The notes under the pieces were generated by a model. It was not told the DNA's origin. It searched no databases and saw nothing but the letters and a program-made list of their open reading frames with translations. Shown in pieces: positions 7,456-10,122 of a stretch of 10,122 nt of DNA. Both the position numbers and the translations under genes were made by a program. The stretch's first letter is position 1. Each line of letters begins with the position of its first letter. Where the stretch lies: assembly GCA_022013615.1 (NCBI GenBank), contig JAKLQB010000280.1, positions 1-10,122 of the forward strand. Reading direction: 5' to 3'. Source of the DNA: Desulfobacterales bacterium. GTDB taxonomy: Bacteria > Desulfobacterota > DSM-4660 > Desulfatiglandales > Desulfatiglandaceae.

Positions 7456-8076
7456 CTATTCTTCCTCTGCAGCAAAGAAATATTTTCGAAAACGAGGGGA
7501 GCAAAATCCCGACAAAACCTCTACCAAACCATCACCAAAGTTAAAGTGTTGCCCTGTCCCCTCAATACCAATCTTGAATCCAAAGGATGTCTTGTCAGTA
7601 AACTGAATGACGAGAGGTCCCTCGGCTTTTTTACGAAACTTTTCCAGAAACCATGATTCAAGTTCAGCCTTTTTGTTTTCAGGAAGAAGCACTTCAATCG
7701 TCTGGTCCTCGCCATGCACCTTGGTAAACTGAACAAGAAGAATTTCGATCATCTTCTCTAAAAATTTGTCGTCACTGAAAGATTTTCTTACTTCTTCTTC
7801 AATAGTAGGCTCTACAATGGTCTTTTCCAGTCGCTCTTGCACCATAATAACAAAGTTGCGGGCCACCGTGTCCAAATCGGTTTCCATCTGCTTTCGGGTT
7901 TCTTCAGCTTTCTTTCCTGCTGTTTGCTTAATTTTTTCAGCCTCGGTCTCAGCCCCTGTCGTGATCCTTCCTGCCTCCGCCTTGGCATCTGAAACGATTT
8001 TCTCAGCTTCAGCCTTTGCCGGACAAAGGATCTTCTCAGTCAATTCACTGGTAATATCTCCCAACGTTTTAGCCAT
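7456..8076 (-). CDS. atpE: V/A-type ATPase peripheral stalk subunit E
   Basis: Subunit E forms the peripheral stalk that holds the A3B3 head against rotation. I chose the ATG at 8074-8076 (MAKTLGDITSELTEKI), with AAAGGG eight bases upstream. The in-frame GTG at 8109 would add eleven residues (MVGAEGVKGII) without a good ribosome site. The 206-residue product has a long Ala/Glu/Lys-rich helix (about 8-85; repeats such as KAEAEKIVSDAKAEA) expected to form a coiled coil. A globular C-terminal domain follows (about 95-206) that binds the head. The last residues, FAAEEE, are acidic. In other V/A enzymes this helix pairs with subunit G/H; no such gene is present here. First gene of the operon, with a long leader upstream. 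Assignment is good. Confidence 0.92.
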   Translation of the reverse strand: MAKTLGDITSELTEKILCPAKAEAEKIVSDAKAEAGRITTGAETEAEKIKQTAGKKAEETRKQMETDLDTVARNFVIMVQERLEKTIVEPTIEEEVRKSFSDDKFLEKMIEILLVQFTKVHGEDQTIEVLLPENKKAELESWFLEKFRKKAEGPLVIQFTDKTSFGFKIGIEGTGQHFNFGDGLVEVLSGFCSPRFRKYFFAAEEE

Positions 8077-8225
8077 GATTATCCCTTTCACCCCTTCTGC
8101 CCCTACCACCTCGAGGAAAGAATGGTAAGGATGAGTATTTTACGAAATGTATCCTAACATAGAACCAGCTTTCATGCTGAAGGCTAAATAAAATCCACCT
8201 TAACCGCCTTGAGTAGGATAAAATG

Positions 8226-8239
8226 GATTGCACACAATC
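8226..8239. promoter_or_regulatory. Small dyad, possible operator in the atp leader
   Basis: GATTG-CACA-CAATC is a perfect 5-bp inverted repeat with a 4-base centre. If the promoter at 8262-8290 is real, the dyad lies just downstream of the transcription start, a usual place for a repressor site. The arms do not match a regulator consensus I can name. Confidence 0.3.
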
Positions 8240-8261
8240 AACCTGAATGCAAAGCGCAACA

Positions 8262-8290
8262 CATATACTTCAATTCTTTTTCAAAATCAA
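8262..8290 (-). promoter_or_regulatory. Candidate sigma70-type promoter of the ATPase operon
   Basis: On the minus strand TTGATT (8285-8290) is followed after 17 bases by TATATG (8262-8267). Each hexamer matches the consensus at four of six positions and the spacing is ideal. Transcription would begin near 8255, giving a leader of about 180 bases before atpE. The surrounding AT-rich DNA offers many weak alternatives, so the call is tentative. Confidence 0.35.
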
Positions 8291-8503
8291 GTTTTTTAAT
8301 TTTTAACGAAAATATATAAATATACAGTATTTACAACGACATAAATGTTTGGTAACGTTCAAAAGTGTTCGCATGGATATTTTTTGGGCTCGGGCAATCA
8401 CACTCCTGAGGGATTTCTTTGTACTGAAAAAGTGCCCCATAGGTAAATAAAATCATAACAGATTATAGAGCAATATTAATGTTAAACGATTAATAATATC
8501 GGA

Positions 8504-9208
8504 ATGTTAGACTCTCAATCAGATAATAAATTGGTCTCCATCGTACGATATGAGAAACCAATGGAATCGGTCCGGAAGGCCGTGGAGTTAGCGAAGGGTC
8601 TGGAGAACCTTTCTTCCAATGCAAAGGTGTTCATTAAACCAAACATCGTGTTCTGGACTAAGGCAGTGCCATTTCCCAAGTGGGGTGTTATCACGACCTC
8701 CCGGGTCGTGGAAGATATGGTGGTGCTACTTAAGGAGCAGGGGATTGATGATATTATGATAGGGGAGGGCACTGTCACATTTAATCCCAACGACAAAGAG
8801 ACAATTGCCAATGCATTTGAAACCCTTGGCTATAACATTTTAAGAAAAAGGTATGGGGTCAAATGCATTAACGTCTTTGAGCGGCCATTTAAGAAAGTCG
8901 ATCTCGGGGAAGGAGTAGCCCTGAATTTCAATGCTGACATGCTGCACAGTGATTTTGTAGTGAACATACCGGTCTTGAAGACCCATGCACAGACGGTAGT
9001 AAGCCTTGGCATAAAAAACTTGAAAGGCACTTTGGATATAAAATCGAGAAAGAAATGTCACAGTGCGGATCAGGAAAAAGATCTCAACTACATGATCGCA
9101 AAAATTCCCAAAATTCTACCTCCCTGTTTCACCATTTTAGACGGTATATACACCAATGAGCGGGGCCCGGGGTTTGATGGAAAAATACGAAGACAGGCCC
9201 GAGTTTGA
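8504..9208 (+). CDS. DUF362 domain-containing protein, C-terminally truncated (probable pseudogene)
   Basis: This is the N-terminal part of a DUF362 protein, a family of unproven function often linked with iron-sulfur or redox proteins in anaerobes. Family marks are in order: VSIVRYEKP (11-19), KVFIKPNIVF (41-50), GEGTV (87-91), DFVVNIPVLKTH (150-161), SLGIKNLKGT (167-176) and DGIYTNERGPGFDGK (213-227). After the last motif the frame runs only seven more residues, giving 234, whereas relatives of this type are commonly about 300 to 400 residues and continue with a second half that is missing here. A tail in the next frame (9177-9233) reads like a protein C-terminus, suggesting an internal deletion. 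The ATG at 8504 has only a weak GGA upstream; family similarity starts around residue 10, so the exact start is uncertain. Probably non-functional, though a short product cannot be excluded. Confidence 0.8.
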   Translation: MLDSQSDNKLVSIVRYEKPMESVRKAVELAKGLENLSSNAKVFIKPNIVFWTKAVPFPKWGVITTSRVVEDMVVLLKEQGIDDIMIGEGTVTFNPNDKETIANAFETLGYNILRKRYGVKCINVFERPFKKVDLGEGVALNFNADMLHSDFVVNIPVLKTHAQTVVSLGIKNLKGTLDIKSRKKCHSADQEKDLNYMIAKIPKILPPCFTILDGIYTNERGPGFDGKIRRQARV

Positions 9209-9233
9209 TGAGGCGTTTTTTAGAATAAAATAA
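9177..9233 (+). pseudogene. Out-of-frame C-terminal remnant behind the DUF362 gene
   Basis: In the frame one base ahead of the DUF362 frame, 18 codons read EKYEDRPEFDEAFFRIK after a methionine and stop with TAA at 9231-9233. The composition looks like real protein, with no low-complexity bias. It overlaps the last codons of the truncated DUF362 frame at the A-rich stretch around 9178-9186. I interpret it as the original 3' end of the same gene, joined out of frame by a deletion. A fragment of another gene is the alternative. Confidence 0.35.
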
Positions 9234-9286
9234 GACAATTCCTCAGAATCCAGCATCGAGTATCAAAATCGTGAAGCGAAGCTTTG

Positions 9287-9940
9287 CTAATCTTTCCACC
9301 CATGAACACCCACCAAGTCCACAAAGCGGCAGCCTCCCAGGTTCTTCTGGATGGTATTCCCTTTTTTCCTGGTTGCCTTGATAAGTTCCTGGCTGAATCT
9401 GTTCCCCACAGGGATGATAAGTCTGCCGCCATCCGCAAGCTGGTCAAGAAGGGGTTGGGGGATTTTGGGCGCACCGGCCGTAATAATGATGGCATCGTAA
9501 GGCTCATATTCCTTCCATCCGAGGGTTCCGTCAAAGGCCTTGAAAAGGATATTGTTATAACCCAATTCGGCAAGAACGGTTCTTGCTTTAACCATTAGAG
9601 GCCGAACCCTCTCAATAGTGCAAACCCTTTTAGACAGCTCGGCCAGAATTGCTGTCTGATAGCCGCTGCCAGTACCGATCTCGAGGGTCATTTCTTTACC
9701 GGTGAGTTCCAGTGCTTCAGTCATGAGGGCCACGATATAAGGTTGGGATATGGTCTGGTTGTGACCGATAGGCAAAGGGTGGTCATTGTAGGCTTCGTTC
9801 ACAAGGGCTTCTTCTACGAAGCGGTCTCTGGGAACCTTGCCCATGGCATCCAGCACTCGAGGGTCTTTGATCCCTCGCGGGATTAGCTGGTTTTTGACCA
9901 TTCTTTCCCTGGCCAACCGGTAATCGGGTATGTGGACCAC
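9287..9940 (-). CDS. pcm: Protein-L-isoaspartate O-methyltransferase
   Basis: Pcm transfers the methyl group of S-adenosylmethionine to the abnormal isoaspartyl residues that form in ageing proteins, starting their repair in the cytoplasm. The 217-residue product is complete and of normal length. The family signature PIGHNQTISQPYIVALM (about 57-73) is followed by the SAM-binding motif I LEIGTGSGYQTAILA (86-100), the acidic end of strand 2 (CTIE, 107-110), and the later YDAIIITAGAPKIP and GGRLIIPVG motifs. The start is GTG at 9938-9940, giving MVHIPDYRLARERMV, in line with relatives that begin shortly before the ARERMV helix. A weak GAGAG lies five bases before it. An ATG at 9942-9944 on the same strand is in another frame. 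It is transcribed towards the truncated DUF362 gene and has its own upstream region. Identification is secure. Confidence 0.95.
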   Translation of the reverse strand: MVHIPDYRLARERMVKNQLIPRGIKDPRVLDAMGKVPRDRFVEEALVNEAYNDHPLPIGHNQTISQPYIVALMTEALELTGKEMTLEIGTGSGYQTAILAELSKRVCTIERVRPLMVKARTVLAELGYNNILFKAFDGTLGWKEYEPYDAIIITAGAPKIPQPLLDQLADGGRLIIPVGNRFSQELIKATRKKGNTIQKNLGGCRFVDLVGVHGWKD

Positions 9941-9981
9941 GGCATCTCTCTTTGATTGTGGGTTGTTGAAAAGGTAAATCC

Positions 9982-10010
9982 TTTATAGCAAAAATATTAA
10001 CACACAAATG
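9982..10010 (-). promoter_or_regulatory. Candidate extended -10 promoter of pcm
   Basis: On the minus strand TGC-TATAAA (9982-9990) matches an extended -10 element. The region 17 bases upstream (CATTTG, 10005-10010) is a poor -35, as is usual with extended -10 promoters. A dyad AAAGG-TAAAT-CCTTT (9970-9984) overlaps the -10 and could be an operator. The start of pcm lies about 40 bases downstream. Confidence 0.35.
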
Positions 10011-10087
10011 ATGTAAATGTAACCCTAATTTCACATCTCGGAATTTCTGCAACTTATTGAGTATAAAGGAGTTTTTTGAGGTATTTT

Positions 10088-10108
10088 AAAAAAAGACCCC
10101 GCGGTCCT
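10088..10108 (-). terminator. Rho-independent terminator, minus strand
   Basis: On the minus strand AGGACC and GGTCTT (one G-U pair) form a 6-bp stem around a 4-base GCGG loop, and a run of seven T overlaps and follows the 3' arm. This is a good intrinsic terminator for a minus-strand transcript whose gene lies to the right of the window. It insulates pcm from that upstream unit. Confidence 0.6.
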
Positions 10109-10122
10109 GCCAAGTGAGGCTA

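Larger units (their letters stand above)
8077..8503. other. Divergent AT-rich intergenic region
   Basis: This 427-base region lies between the divergent atpE (minus) and DUF362 (plus) genes and should hold both promoters. The core at about 8270-8340 is very AT-rich. I see a candidate minus-strand promoter (8262-8290), a 14-base dyad (8226-8239), an imperfect hairpin (8167-8185), and a 33-codon plus-strand frame (8345-8446). No convincing plus-strand promoter stands out; TTGTAC at about 8420 has no good partner. No gene is supported with confidence. Confidence 0.6.

Noticed and set aside
7456..8109. Longer atpE starting at GTG 8109
   Set aside because: The eleven extra residues are not supported by a ribosome site, while the ATG at 8074-8076 has AAAGGG at good spacing and gives the usual N-terminus.
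7766..8128. 120-codon open frame on the plus strand
   Set aside because: It is antisense to the Ala/Glu/Lys-rich coiled coil of atpE, which yields Ser/Phe/Ala-rich shadows; not a gene.
8384..8410. CTCGGG...CCTGAG as a possible terminator in the divergent region
   Set aside because: The stem needs a G-U pair, the loop is ten bases and no clean T-tract follows; there is also no gene for it to terminate.
9783..10052. 89-codon open frame on the minus strand
   Set aside because: It overlaps the N-terminus of pcm in another frame and the pcm promoter region; the pcm frame matches the family over its full length.

Overview
The window looks like chromosomal DNA from an anaerobic bacterium, most likely a Desulfobacterota (deltaproteobacterial) lineage. 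That placement is inference. It rests on the moderate GC content, a bacterial V/A-type ATPase operon of the compact kind also known from Chlamydia, spirochaetes and Bacteroidetes, and a DUF362 protein of the sort common in sulfate reducers. No rRNA, tRNA, CRISPR array or insertion sequence is visible.

Left edge (1-652): the 3' part of a plus-strand PaaI-like hotdog thioesterase gene enters the window and stops at 379. A 273-base non-coding stretch follows with several GC-rich hairpins. The last hairpin has a T-tract and looks like a plus-strand intrinsic terminator.

Centre (653-8076, all minus strand): a seven-gene V-type ATPase operon transcribed in the order atpE, DUF2764 gene, atpA, atpB, atpD, atpI, atpK. 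The genes are tightly packed; most junctions are a few bases, and the DUF2764 stop overlaps the atpA start. A and B form the catalytic head, D the rotor axle, E the peripheral stalk, I the membrane stator with the two conserved arginines, and K the proteolipid ring with the residues expected for Na+ binding. No separate gene for subunits C, F or G/H is present. The DUF2764 protein sits where a rotor/stator connector gene is needed and is the best candidate for a C-like subunit. Three starts are non-obvious: GTG for atpA, TTG for atpI, and an internal ATG for atpB; each was chosen by its Shine-Dalgarno sequence.

Right part (8077-10122): a 427-base AT-rich divergent intergenic region holds a candidate operon promoter and a small dyad. 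A plus-strand DUF362 gene follows; it is cut short at about 234 residues, and an out-of-frame 18-codon tail after the break suggests an internal deletion. Convergent to it is a complete minus-strand pcm gene (protein-L-isoaspartate O-methyltransferase) with a candidate extended -10 promoter. At the extreme right an intrinsic terminator on the minus strand implies another minus-strand transcript ending just beyond the window.
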